Shown: positions 50,519 through 59,125 of the stretch, piece by piece
Layout: every line of letters starts with the position of its first letter
Numbering within the stretch: the stretch's first letter is position 1
Source: Cerrena zonata
Lineage: Eukaryota; Basidiomycota; Agaricomycetes; Polyporales; Cerrenaceae
Assembly: GCA_038087015.1 (NCBI GenBank)
Contig: JASBNA010000052.1
Coordinates: 62,001-126,000 of the forward strand
Length of the DNA stretch: 64,000 nucleotides
Direction of reading: 5' to 3'
Notes under the pieces: model-generated
The model's database searches: none
Told to the model about the DNA's origin: nothing
Seen by the model: only the letters and a program-made list of their open reading frames with translations
Program-made: the position numbers and the translations under genes

Positions 50519-51117
50519 TATGTCCCCGACCCCTATTATTAAAAGTTCATATAAGAGAATCCAACATATTTATATTTTGAATTTCTCGTTGAAAGACTTT
50601 TCCTTTATTAGGACATAAAATACAAAAATAAGCTCTCGCAACTTGTCTTGGAATACTACAAACCATTATAAGCTTATTGTTGGAGAGTTATCCGAACCAA
50701 TCAGATGATCTGACAGGCAAACTACAATGCAAGGCTGGCAGCTGCCCACCAGCCGTGCACCAGTCAAGGCTTTGGTCACTGGCATGGCTTTAACTTGTTT
50801 TGGCTACTGAGTGAAGGTATAACCCCACAATTAAGTCGGTGAATGGAGAAGTTTTCCATATGAGAAAAAAAAAAATATCTACAAACGCAAAATTTCATAT
50901 ACATATATTGGCAAGTTGTTAATATTGGTGTAAGTCGAATATTCATATGACAACAATCTATAATTCTCTCCATTTCTCCTGCTTCACTTGTGTTATGTTT
51001 TTTTAAGGATTTTTTTTTTCAATTTTTCATGTTTTTTTGAATCAGGTTTTTTCTATTACTTTTTCTTTAGTATTTCAGGTCTAATAAATAAAGGGATGCT
51101 TGAAGAACAAAAATGAA
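50519..51117. other. Spacer between tandem DGK1-type genes
   Basis: There are 599 bases, promoter of copy A. It contains a GC-rich imperfect dyad (50728-50738 with 50749-50759) about 210 bp upstream of the copy A start, A-rich and T-rich runs near 50865 and 51010, and no recognisable gene. Confidence 0.5.
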
Positions 51118-52146
51118 TCAAACATGGAAGTAGCGAACTGCACCATAGAGAAAGACACCACTCAAGACTGGGATTGAAAAATTGTCGTCGATGTTACAGA
51201 AGGTTACTAATTCCGAAGCACCAGCAACAATTCCACTTAAGATGGCAAAGTAATGTAAGTTCAAGTTACTCAGCTGGACAGACCAATAAATATCACCGGG
51301 GACATTAACTTTTTCATTATAGACTGGGATGAAATATGCATACACAAGATAACAGCTCAAGACCCCGGTTACAAAACTAGCAAACGTCCCAGCTAAGGAT
51401 TTGCCAGGAAGGATTTTTGGAGTGTACTTGCCATACTGTCTGCCAAAAGTGGAAGCAGCAGTGTCGGCCCAACTCAACAATAACACACTCATCAAACTAA
51501 CATCTTTGGGAGCAAAACAAAAGACAAGCACAAGTCCCAGAAGGTACCATAAAACTCCGTTATAACTGTTAACTTCCGATTCGCGAATAAGGAACCACCA
51601 GGTTTTAACGATTTTGGCATTGAGTTGAGGATTGTGCAAACGAATGTAATCTTGAATGAAAATCACTATAAACAAAAGCAGTAAAGGGGGTATAAACTGT
51701 TTTTGGTTGATTCCAAGAGTGTACATCCATAAAGTAAACGGTCCAATGGATGCATGTAATCCTTTTCTAATTATTTCATGCTTGACTAAAAACTCACGAA
51801 GTCTACTCGGTTGTTTTTGTTCTACTTCTGTTGAACTATCGGTGGGGTTATCACCAGCTTCCGGTATAGCTTGCTTGTCTCTAGCAAGCTGATTGCCTTC
51901 ATCGGTATCAAGATCTAATTCCTCCTCAAGAATCTCCGAATAATCATCTAAATCTGCCTCAGAGGTGTTGACCGTACTCTCGTTGAACACATACGTCTCG
52001 TCTTCTTCTTCGATGTATGAACTGTTTGGATCCAAAACGGTTCTTCTTTTAATTGACTTCGGGGTCCCCTGTAAGCTTTTGCTTCCACTGGCAATGGAAC
52101 CACCGGCATTGGACTTGCGTGGCGTTTGAGGCTGCGATACACTCAT
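51118..52146 (-). CDS. DGK1: DGK1-type CTP-dependent diacylglycerol kinase, copy B
   Basis: A 342-residue paralogue of the neighbouring gene. It has FLVKHEIIRKGLHASIGPFTLW, IRESEVNSYNGVLWYLLGLV, LLSWADTAASTFGRQYGKYTPK, PGKSLAGTFASFVTGVLSCYL and DDNFSIPVLSGVFLYGAV. The wording (DVSLMSVLLLSWADTAAS; GKYTPKIL) is nearer to S. cerevisiae Dgk1 (DVTLISLFLLSWSDTAAA; GHLTPKV) than copy A is, so this is the likelier orthologue. The ~115-residue N-terminal tail is acidic and Ser-rich, with possible phosphorylation sites as in yeast Dgk1. Both copies retain the conserved core residues, suggesting both are active. Confidence 0.88.
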   Translation of the reverse strand: MSVSQPQTPRKSNAGGSIASGSKSLQGTPKSIKRRTVLDPNSSYIEEEDETYVFNESTVNTSEADLDDYSEILEEELDLDTDEGNQLARDKQAIPEAGDNPTDSSTEVEQKQPSRLREFLVKHEIIRKGLHASIGPFTLWMYTLGINQKQFIPPLLLLFIVIFIQDYIRLHNPQLNAKIVKTWWFLIRESEVNSYNGVLWYLLGLVLVFCFAPKDVSLMSVLLLSWADTAASTFGRQYGKYTPKILPGKSLAGTFASFVTGVLSCYLVYAYFIPVYNEKVNVPGDIYWSVQLSNLNLHYFAILSGIVAGASELVTFCNIDDNFSIPVLSGVFLYGAVRYFHV

Positions 52147-52371
52147 AATGGCTCTGCTTCTACTGACGATTTATAAGGGGTTGACAGTATAAGGAAGACG
52201 GGGATCAGAAGAGATGATCAAAGAAATCATCAGAAAAAACAACAAAGAGGATGATTTCGCTAACAAAACGAAAAAAAAAAAAAGACAAAAAAAAAAAAAC
52301 AAAAAACGTTGTGCGTAACTACGAAATTTAACCAATTCGTAAATCAGCATTTAATCAAACGAATATACAAC

Positions 52372-54174
52372 CTATAAGAGAAAGAGGCAAGCACCAACAA
52401 GCACAATCGCAGCCACCATCGACGAAGGGGACGAGGTCAAGGAAGGGACCGATGGAACTGCACTGCTTTCCTTGACCTTGATGCCAAATAACCGAAACGA
52501 GTGCTTCTTATGGGGTTTCCGTTTCCGATGACTGTCCTTTGGCGATTTATCGAGTGAACCAAACTCTTTTTCTATGTCCATGAAATTGGGTTTCGTACTT
52601 GTAGCCATACTATGGGAGACTGCTGCTTGCTCAATGTTTGATTTGCGCATGCCTTTTTTGTTTTGCTCCTTCAAGTAGGAGTTTCGTAAGTCTTCTTTTG
52701 AATTAAAGGTGGAAAATGGATTGTGCTGCTTTTGTATATCTTTGGGCATGTGAAGGATATTTATTGGATCGGTCTCTTTCGGTTCTTGTAATCTTGGGGA
52801 ACTGGATGAAATATTGGCATACGTAGCTTCTATATTAGATCCCTGGCCAATTATCTTGCTTAACTCGGGATATATTCTTTGGAGGTACTCAAGGGTATCT
52901 TCACCAGAGAGCTTCTCAAGCCCACCATGTCCATGTATTGGCTCTTCAGTCAACGTTGTAGGAGACGAGCCGTATTCAACTGAACTGGTTGAGTTGTCGC
53001 TCTTGATGGGTTCCAAATCAGGAGCCTCTTTGGGTTTGGCGTAAATCAAAGATTGCCCAGGGCCTATTTTGGGGTCTCTGTCGTGATAATTGAACTGCGG
53101 TTTGAGTGATACTCTATAAGAAGGTCCCTTTTGGTTTAATATGTTTTTAATGGCCCCCGATTTTGGCCTCGCTTGCAATACACTTGTCGAGGCAGTTTGG
53201 GAGAATGTACTTGCTGTTGGTTCGTGTGAAATTAGCGAAGTGATTGGTGTCTCGGACTGTGATGGTATTTGAGTAGTCAGTGTTCCGGGGATCTCATCTT
53301 TGTTAGAGTTCACAATCTTCTCTATGGCCAGTTGGATGTTCAATTTATTCAACTCTTCCCAAACCCTTCTATGGATTTCTTTTTCAACTTGCATCTTTTG
53401 TTCTTCTTCTTGTTTTCGTAATTGAGCCTCTTGATTTAAAAGTTGTTCTTCTTTTTCTCTTTGTAATTTTTCTAGCATTTTTTGTTCTTCCCTTTCTTGT
53501 TCAATCTTTCGCCATTGTTCAGTTTCCTTCGCTATCATTTCTTTTCTCCCATCCGGCACGTTTATCTCAGTAGGATTGGGTTCTTGCTTTCTGCTCATGC
53601 CTCTTTGAATCTGTTCTAGCAATCTAATGAGGTTATTATATTGCTCGACAGATACAACGTTTCGGTGATCACTGGTGACATGGGCAATTGACTCTTGATA
53701 AGCAGTGAGAGTGGAGCTGGGTGCACTGGATATATAACGTGTAACCGTTTGAGTCACCCAGTTGGGTTTCATTTCGCTTGACGATGCTGTTTCTAGTTCA
53801 GTCATCAATTGAGCCTGAGCGTCAGGAAATCTTTCCTCAACTGCAATGGAACTGTCCCTTGGCATCACTATTTCCGTAGTTGGCTCAGGTGCTGTGCTTT
53901 CCGGTGGATTCATTGTTTGCGATTCCAATAATAAAGTGGTATTAATTGAAGCCAGTACTGGCCGAAACAACTGCTTAAACGATTGTATTTTCTCAGAATC
54001 ATCTTGCAATGGCAATACCTCTCGAAGAATCTTGATATGATCCTGGAGTTTCTGCATGCTGCTGCCATCGTACTCTTTATATATCGAGGCATTTACATTT
54101 AGTGGAAAAACATAGGGAAAGGTGAAACTCAAAATGAAAAGAAAACCTGGATACTTATAATTTAATAAAACCAT
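52372..54174 (-). CDS. Putative secreted, GPI-anchored protein with coiled coil, function unknown
   Basis: A 600-residue protein. The N terminus is a signal peptide (LLNYKYPGFLFILSFTFPYVFPLNVNA), and the C terminus ends in a Ser-rich stretch then a hydrophobic tail with no charged end (SSMVAAIVLVGACLFLL), the layout of a GPI-attachment signal. Between them is a Ser/Thr/Pro-rich, disordered region. A Glu/Lys/Gln-rich coiled coil lies at about residues 205-290 (EQEREEQKMLEKLQREKEEQ). A charged RKRKPHKKHSFRLFGIKVKE segment sits just before the tail, which is unusual for a GPI protein, so a tail-anchored membrane protein is an alternative. The family is not recognised. Confidence 0.6.
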   Translation of the reverse strand: MVLLNYKYPGFLFILSFTFPYVFPLNVNASIYKEYDGSSMQKLQDHIKILREVLPLQDDSEKIQSFKQLFRPVLASINTTLLLESQTMNPPESTAPEPTTEIVMPRDSSIAVEERFPDAQAQLMTELETASSSEMKPNWVTQTVTRYISSAPSSTLTAYQESIAHVTSDHRNVVSVEQYNNLIRLLEQIQRGMSRKQEPNPTEINVPDGRKEMIAKETEQWRKIEQEREEQKMLEKLQREKEEQLLNQEAQLRKQEEEQKMQVEKEIHRRVWEELNKLNIQLAIEKIVNSNKDEIPGTLTTQIPSQSETPITSLISHEPTASTFSQTASTSVLQARPKSGAIKNILNQKGPSYRVSLKPQFNYHDRDPKIGPGQSLIYAKPKEAPDLEPIKSDNSTSSVEYGSSPTTLTEEPIHGHGGLEKLSGEDTLEYLQRIYPELSKIIGQGSNIEATYANISSSSPRLQEPKETDPINILHMPKDIQKQHNPFSTFNSKEDLRNSYLKEQNKKGMRKSNIEQAAVSHSMATSTKPNFMDIEKEFGSLDKSPKDSHRKRKPHKKHSFRLFGIKVKESSAVPSVPSLTSSPSSMVAAIVLVGACLFLL

Positions 54175-54339
54175 AGCTATAAATAGTACTTATAAAAGTT
54201 ACTGCAAAATTATTCTCGATACCATATTTGGATATTGCTGCAAATGATGTTCATTTGTTGCTAAGTTTGCGACCAAATCAAAAAAAAAAAAAAAAACACA
54301 AATATAGGATAAACCCATACATCTTGAGCTCTTGATGGA

Positions 54340-55296
54340 TTATTCCAATTGGTTCAAGACCTTTCTAGCTATATCAACGTATGGATCTGATATTGGAGAG
54401 TCTGGAGAGCTGACAACAACAGGCTTACCGGCGTCGGACTGGGTACAAATCTCTTCGTTTAAGGGAATAGATCCAAGAATTTCTAAATCGTGATTTTTAG
54501 CTTCCCTTTCGGCACCTTTACTTCCAAATATATGAGATTCGTGGTGGCAATTAGGACAGATGTAGTGGCTCATGTTCTGTACCAAGCCCAAAAGTGGTAT
54601 GTTAACCTTATTAAACATGGCTATTCCCTTAACTGCGTCAATCAATGCAATGTCTTGAGGGGTTGTCACTATAATTGCACCATTGACTTTTAGTTGTTGA
54701 CTGATGGTGAGCTGGGTATCACCAGTTCCAGGAGGCATGTCGACGACCAAGTAGTCTAGGTTAGACCACTGGACTTCAAATAGCAATTGTTGTAATGCTT
54801 TCATTACCATTAATCCTCTCCATACAACTGGATTTTCCGGTTTGATTAAGTAGCCCATTGACATTGATTCAAGTCCATAGTTACTCAAGGGTAAGAGTTT
54901 CCCGTTCTCTGATATCCGGGGCTCCCCCGAAAGGTTCAAGAGTTTTGGAATTGAGGGTCCAAATAGATCTACATCAAGAATACCGACTTTTTTACCAAGT
55001 TTTTGTAATGATAATGCAACATTTATTGAGACAGTGGACTTCCCAACTCCTCCCTTTGCCGATGATACTAATACTATCTTGTTCACACCTGGGATTTTTT
55101 GCTTAATAGGTAATCCCTTTGACATACGGGGCATTTCTGGGGCATTTTTATCCTTCTTCAATTTTGGAAGACCCAATGGATTTTCATGATTCCTCCATTG
55201 AGATGATTGAAATGACCTTATTTGCAAAGAGCTAAGTACCCTAATGCTTCTTGTCCGAGATACGCCTGATGGCTTAGAAATTAAGGATCTTATCAT
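54340..55296 (-). CDS. IND1: IND1, mitochondrial Mrp/Nbp35-type P-loop protein for complex I Fe-S cluster assembly
   Basis: A 318-residue protein. The first ~60 residues are a mitochondrial presequence (IRSLISKPSGVSRTRSIRVL). The P-loop ATPase has the deviant Walker A SSAKGGVGKSTVSINVALS, DVDLFGPSIPKLL, DMPPGTGDTQLTISQQL and TTPQDIALIDAVKG. The CPNC motif (HYICPNCHHESHIFG) is the cluster-bridging CXXC of Ind1/NUBPL. Ind1 delivers [4Fe-4S] clusters to respiratory complex I, which S. cerevisiae lacks but CTG-clade yeasts possess. It is divergent from MSS1, 130 bp between starts. Confidence 0.93.
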   Translation of the reverse strand: MIRSLISKPSGVSRTRSIRVLSSLQIRSFQSSQWRNHENPLGLPKLKKDKNAPEMPRMSKGLPIKQKIPGVNKIVLVSSAKGGVGKSTVSINVALSLQKLGKKVGILDVDLFGPSIPKLLNLSGEPRISENGKLLPLSNYGLESMSMGYLIKPENPVVWRGLMVMKALQQLLFEVQWSNLDYLVVDMPPGTGDTQLTISQQLKVNGAIIVTTPQDIALIDAVKGIAMFNKVNIPLLGLVQNMSHYICPNCHHESHIFGSKGAEREAKNHDLEILGSIPLNEEICTQSDAGKPVVVSSPDSPISDPYVDIARKVLNQLE

Positions 55297-55413
55297 CTGT
55301 ACTTTACTCTGGAGAAGAAAGAAAGCTAGTCAGCTCTTTTTTTTTTCGTTTGTCATCTCACTGAAAAAACACTATGATCAAGTCAATCAATCAGTTTCTA
55401 CGGTAGTATCCCA

Positions 55414-55449
55414 ATGATTCTTGAGGATGAATTCATTCTTCTCTCTTAG
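55414..55449 (+). promoter_or_regulatory. uORF overlapping the MSS1 start
   Basis: An ATG 13 bp upstream of the MSS1 ATG opens an out-of-frame 11-codon ORF that ends at TAG 55447-55449, inside the MSS1 coding region. Translation of MSS1 would require leaky scanning if the transcript starts upstream of 55414. Confidence 0.4.
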
Positions 55450-56998
55450 AGCAGCATCCAGCAAGTTATTTTCATTACCAACCAGGTCTAATTTGGCAAA
55501 ATACACCTTTGAACTGCCGGCATCATTTATTGCAAAAAGATTCAGCTCATCGAATTCTTTTGATTATCATCCTACCATCTATGCATTATCCACAAAATTA
55601 GCCAGATCTGCCATTGGTGTGGTCAGAATATCTGGTTCCCAGTCTGAGTTCATTTACAAGACATTAACCAGGGCCAAGGCAAAACCTAAATCCAGGGTAA
55701 CTAGTGTAAGGAGACTATATTCTCCCACTTCCGGTACATTACTTGATGAATGCCTTACAATTTTCTTTAAAGGTCCCAGAACTTATACTGGAGAGGATTT
55801 GTTAGAATTGCATTTACATGGTGGGACTGCCATTATTCAGTCTGTATTGAAAGCCATCAAGGGCTTGAACGATCCAGATCAAGGGATTAACATACGGTAC
55901 GCTGAAAATGGTGAGTTTTCAAGAAGAGCCTTCATCAGTGGGAGATTCGATTTGACCGAAGTTGAAGGGGTAAGAGATATGATTGATGCTGAAACCGAGT
56001 CTCAAAGAATTGCTGCACTTTCATCTTTAACCGGTAAACTGAAGGATCTTTTCTCATCCTGGAGAGAGGAAATTGTTAAAAATGTTGCATTGTTAACAAC
56101 AGTTATCGATTTTGGTGAAGACCATGACATAGAAGAAGTCGCTCATCTTTTCCAAGATGTGGATCAAAATATTCAACGACTCGAAAGTGAAATAGAAGAA
56201 TACCTCAAAAGAGTTCAAGGTTCCGAAGTTTTATTAAAAGGTATCAAGCTCATACTTGTGGGTCCACCTAATGCTGGTAAGTCATCGTTATTGAACTATA
56301 TAGCAAATCAGGATGCAGCTATAGTGAGTGACATTGCTGGTACCACTAGGGACATTATTGATATACCCATTGATATTAATGGATACAAAGTAGTTGTTGG
56401 TGATACCGCAGGTATTAGAGCACCAAGTGCAGCCGATACTATTGAAAAGGAGGGAATCAAGCGAGCAAAACAGAAGGCAATTGGAGGTGACGTTGTTTTG
56501 ATAATTATTCCCGTGAGCGAAGAAGAAACAGTGGACTACAATGATTTATTGGAATTGGTTGAATCTTTGAAAAGGGAAAATAAGGAGTTGGTTGTAGTAT
56601 TAAATAAGCAAGATCTACTTACTCAAACTGAAGAAACAACCATATCCGAGTTAAGCAAAAAATTGAATTTGTCACCAGAACAATTCAAACTAGTGTCTTG
56701 TAAAACTGGGTATGGAATGGAAGAATTGACTCAACAGTTCACCAACATTTTCAAAAAAATTTCGTTGTCCGATTCTGCAGACCCAATAGTCATATCAGAA
56801 AGAGCTCAAGATTTATTGAAGAATGATGTTCTTTATGGATTCTCTCAATTCAAAATTTGGAAAGAAAATGAGGATGTTGTGCTTGCCAGCGAAAGTCTTC
56901 GACAATCAGTAGAAGGTATTGGGAAAATCACTGGACAGGCAGTTGGTGTTGAAGAAATTTTAGGGGTAGTATTTTCAAGCTTTTGTATAGGTAAATAG
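55427..56998 (+). CDS. MSS1: MSS1, mitochondrial tRNA-modification GTPase (MnmE)
   Basis: A 523-residue protein: an N-terminal presequence, a tetrahydrofolate-binding domain (YALSTKLARSAIGVVRISG; TYTGEDLLELHLHGGTAI), a helical domain, and an inserted GTPase (G1 GPPNAGKSSLLN near residue 283, GTTRDIIDIP, DTAGIR, and NKQD). It ends GVVFSSFCIGK, the invariant MnmE C-terminal FCIGK. With Mto1 it makes the 5-carboxymethylaminomethyl modification on wobble uridines of mitochondrial tRNAs. The longer frame starts with TTG; the ATG at 55427 (MNSFFSLRAAS) is preferred and gives a good presequence. Confidence 0.95.
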   Translation: MNSFFSLRAASSKLFSLPTRSNLAKYTFELPASFIAKRFSSSNSFDYHPTIYALSTKLARSAIGVVRISGSQSEFIYKTLTRAKAKPKSRVTSVRRLYSPTSGTLLDECLTIFFKGPRTYTGEDLLELHLHGGTAIIQSVLKAIKGLNDPDQGINIRYAENGEFSRRAFISGRFDLTEVEGVRDMIDAETESQRIAALSSLTGKLKDLFSSWREEIVKNVALLTTVIDFGEDHDIEEVAHLFQDVDQNIQRLESEIEEYLKRVQGSEVLLKGIKLILVGPPNAGKSSLLNYIANQDAAIVSDIAGTTRDIIDIPIDINGYKVVVGDTAGIRAPSAADTIEKEGIKRAKQKAIGGDVVLIIIPVSEEETVDYNDLLELVESLKRENKELVVVLNKQDLLTQTEETTISELSKKLNLSPEQFKLVSCKTGYGMEELTQQFTNIFKKISLSDSADPIVISERAQDLLKNDVLYGFSQFKIWKENEDVVLASESLRQSVEGIGKITGQAVGVEEILGVVFSSFCIGK

Positions 56999-57080
56999 GA
57001 CTTACAGTGTAATATATTTAGTGAGTACTGATACATATGTTTCATTATATAGATTTTGCAGGAAGGAAAATGTTATCTTA

Positions 57081-58868
57081 TTATACACTGTTACAAATAA
57101 CATAGATTGTGAATTTTTCAACATCCCAATTCATTTTTAATTGTTGGAGTTGGTGTCTAGTATGTCTACCTAAATTTTCTTCGACTTCTGATTCTGCGGT
57201 AGTTTTCTTTAATCTTTTAGCTATGGCTGGCGCAACTTTTAATTCAAAGTCAAGGACATTAAGACCATGACTTAATTTGAGATCATAGTGAGCCGATAAG
57301 ATATCTTCATCGGTGTGTCTTTCTTCAATCACTTCACCACCGCTACTAACTTCATCATCATTGACCGACAATTTGAAATTGAAATCATCATCTGATCCCA
57401 GGTTCATTAGAAGCTGGCCATCTTCTATACTATCTCTTTTGATATCGTGAATCAAAGAGTGCAAAGCAACTTTCAATGTTATCAAGGAGTTAGTATCTGG
57501 GGGTAAACTGATCGTATAAGATTGTGACATATAACCAGCAGGAGCAAAATGATATTCAAAAAGAGAAGAGCTAGTTCCAAGAGGATGATCAGGAAATAAA
57601 AAAGATTTGAGTTTTTGGGATTGGGTTAATTGTTGAGGTAAGTAGTTGTGATTATGAGAGTTTTGAATCACACTTGTCACGGTTGAAGAAGCCGATGAAA
57701 CACTTATACCCTGTATGAAGGCTTCACTTGGTATTGGTGATTTATCAATTTTACCTAGAGCATTTCTTTTGATTGTAGAAACAACATTTTCTTGTTTGAT
57801 ATTTTTCTCATGAGGAGATTCTGCTGATTCCATTTCCACATCTTGTTCTTCTTCTTCATCGGGTTTTGGAGTGGTAGGACCTGGAGTAGGAGCCAGTTCT
57901 GATGCTTCATTATCAGACAATTCTGTTTTGATCTCTTTTCTCTTTTTCGATTTTTTTCTACTAGATGGTTCAGGAGTTTCCGATTCATCTTTTTCTGTTG
58001 GTTTCAATTTTAAGTTGAGCTTGAGCTTTGGACCACCTTCTTTCTTTGAAGATGGTTTTGAAGTTTTAACACTTGATTTGAAATCTTCGAATCTATTGTT
58101 GAAGTATTCCTGTAATTTCAAGGAATCCTGGTGAAGTAAAGATTCAGGATCATTATATAACTGAGCATTTTGGAAAATGTAGTTTACTTCGCGGTGGAAA
58201 TCCTCCAATTCGTTAGCAATTGAGTCAGAGCCAGAGAGAAGCTTCTTGGACTTGATGTCTGCAAGGACTTGATTGAACGAAGTAGGATGTTGAATAACCT
58301 GGAAATAGTCTGGATATTCCTTCCTATCAACAACATCCATGAAAGGATCACTTATTGCTCCCAAATCAGGGAACTCGTGCTCGATGACATCATTAATAAG
58401 ATCGGTTGCAGCGTGTGGAACCTGCTCTGGAGTGATCTCAGCAGTAGATTGACTTTGGTTGTTCAATTTATCGTGCTCTTCATTAACAAAATCAAGTATT
58501 CTTTTAGCATCATTCACAATCCAAGATTCAGGATCGTTATAGGTGGCTGCATTATTATGCATGAGTTCAAAATCTTTCAAAAATTCATCGGCACTCTCTG
58601 TAGAATACTGGCCTTTGGAAACCTTCTTTTGAATTTCAGAAATTGATATTGGATTGGCAATTATCTCAAAATAATCAGGATACTGTTTTTTCGATGGAAT
58701 CTTCTGAAAAACTGATACCAATTGTCTTCCATCTTCGTCATCCTTCAATTCGTAGATCAAGTCTAAGGTCGAAGCATAAAAAGCTTCTAAGTCCTCCCTG
58801 CTTCTCTGAGGAACCTTGGCCTTCTTAGACTGGTTGGGCTCTGCAGTATGTCTTCTCTTTGGTGGCAT
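57081..58868 (-). CDS. RSC4: RSC4, tandem-bromodomain subunit of the RSC chromatin remodeler
   Basis: A 595-residue nuclear protein. It starts MPPKRRHTAEPNQSKKAK, a basic opening. Bromodomain 1 (about 30-135; KKQYPDYFEIIANPISISEI) and bromodomain 2 (about 165-270; RKEYPDYFQVIQHPTSFNQVL) are adjacent, each with the YNDPES loop. This tandem pair identifies Rsc4, which binds acetylated histone H3 tails. A basic/acidic linker follows, then a conserved C-terminal domain. The longer frame opens with TTG; the ATG at 58868 is used. It is divergent from TAH18. Confidence 0.9.
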   Translation of the reverse strand: MPPKRRHTAEPNQSKKAKVPQRSREDLEAFYASTLDLIYELKDDEDGRQLVSVFQKIPSKKQYPDYFEIIANPISISEIQKKVSKGQYSTESADEFLKDFELMHNNAATYNDPESWIVNDAKRILDFVNEEHDKLNNQSQSTAEITPEQVPHAATDLINDVIEHEFPDLGAISDPFMDVVDRKEYPDYFQVIQHPTSFNQVLADIKSKKLLSGSDSIANELEDFHREVNYIFQNAQLYNDPESLLHQDSLKLQEYFNNRFEDFKSSVKTSKPSSKKEGGPKLKLNLKLKPTEKDESETPEPSSRKKSKKRKEIKTELSDNEASELAPTPGPTTPKPDEEEEQDVEMESAESPHEKNIKQENVVSTIKRNALGKIDKSPIPSEAFIQGISVSSASSTVTSVIQNSHNHNYLPQQLTQSQKLKSFLFPDHPLGTSSSLFEYHFAPAGYMSQSYTISLPPDTNSLITLKVALHSLIHDIKRDSIEDGQLLMNLGSDDDFNFKLSVNDDEVSSGGEVIEERHTDEDILSAHYDLKLSHGLNVLDFELKVAPAIAKRLKKTTAESEVEENLGRHTRHQLQQLKMNWDVEKFTIYVICNSV

Positions 58869-59056
58869 TCTCGTACACAATACACTAAGTCACTTCTATC
58901 GAGACCTGGCCTATTCTTATTGAGCTTTGGTTGGAGTCGAGTGAAAAGTCCGATATTGTTTATATAATCTCAAATTCAACTGTTGTGTTTTTTTTTTCCT
59001 AACAATTTTTGTAGTGTGATAGTGTAAACTGTATTTTTTTACAGTTTAGATTATTG

Positions 59057-59074
59057 ATGTTGAAGATGCTTTGA
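59057..59074 (+). promoter_or_regulatory. Five-codon uORF upstream of TAH18
   Basis: ATG TTG AAG ATG CTT TGA ends 51 bp before the TAH18 ATG at 59126. It could dampen translation of TAH18 if transcribed. Confidence 0.3.
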
Positions 59075-59125
59075 AAATTGGCCCAGTCCATTGCTTTGGC
59101 AAACCTTCTTGAAGAACACTTCAGA

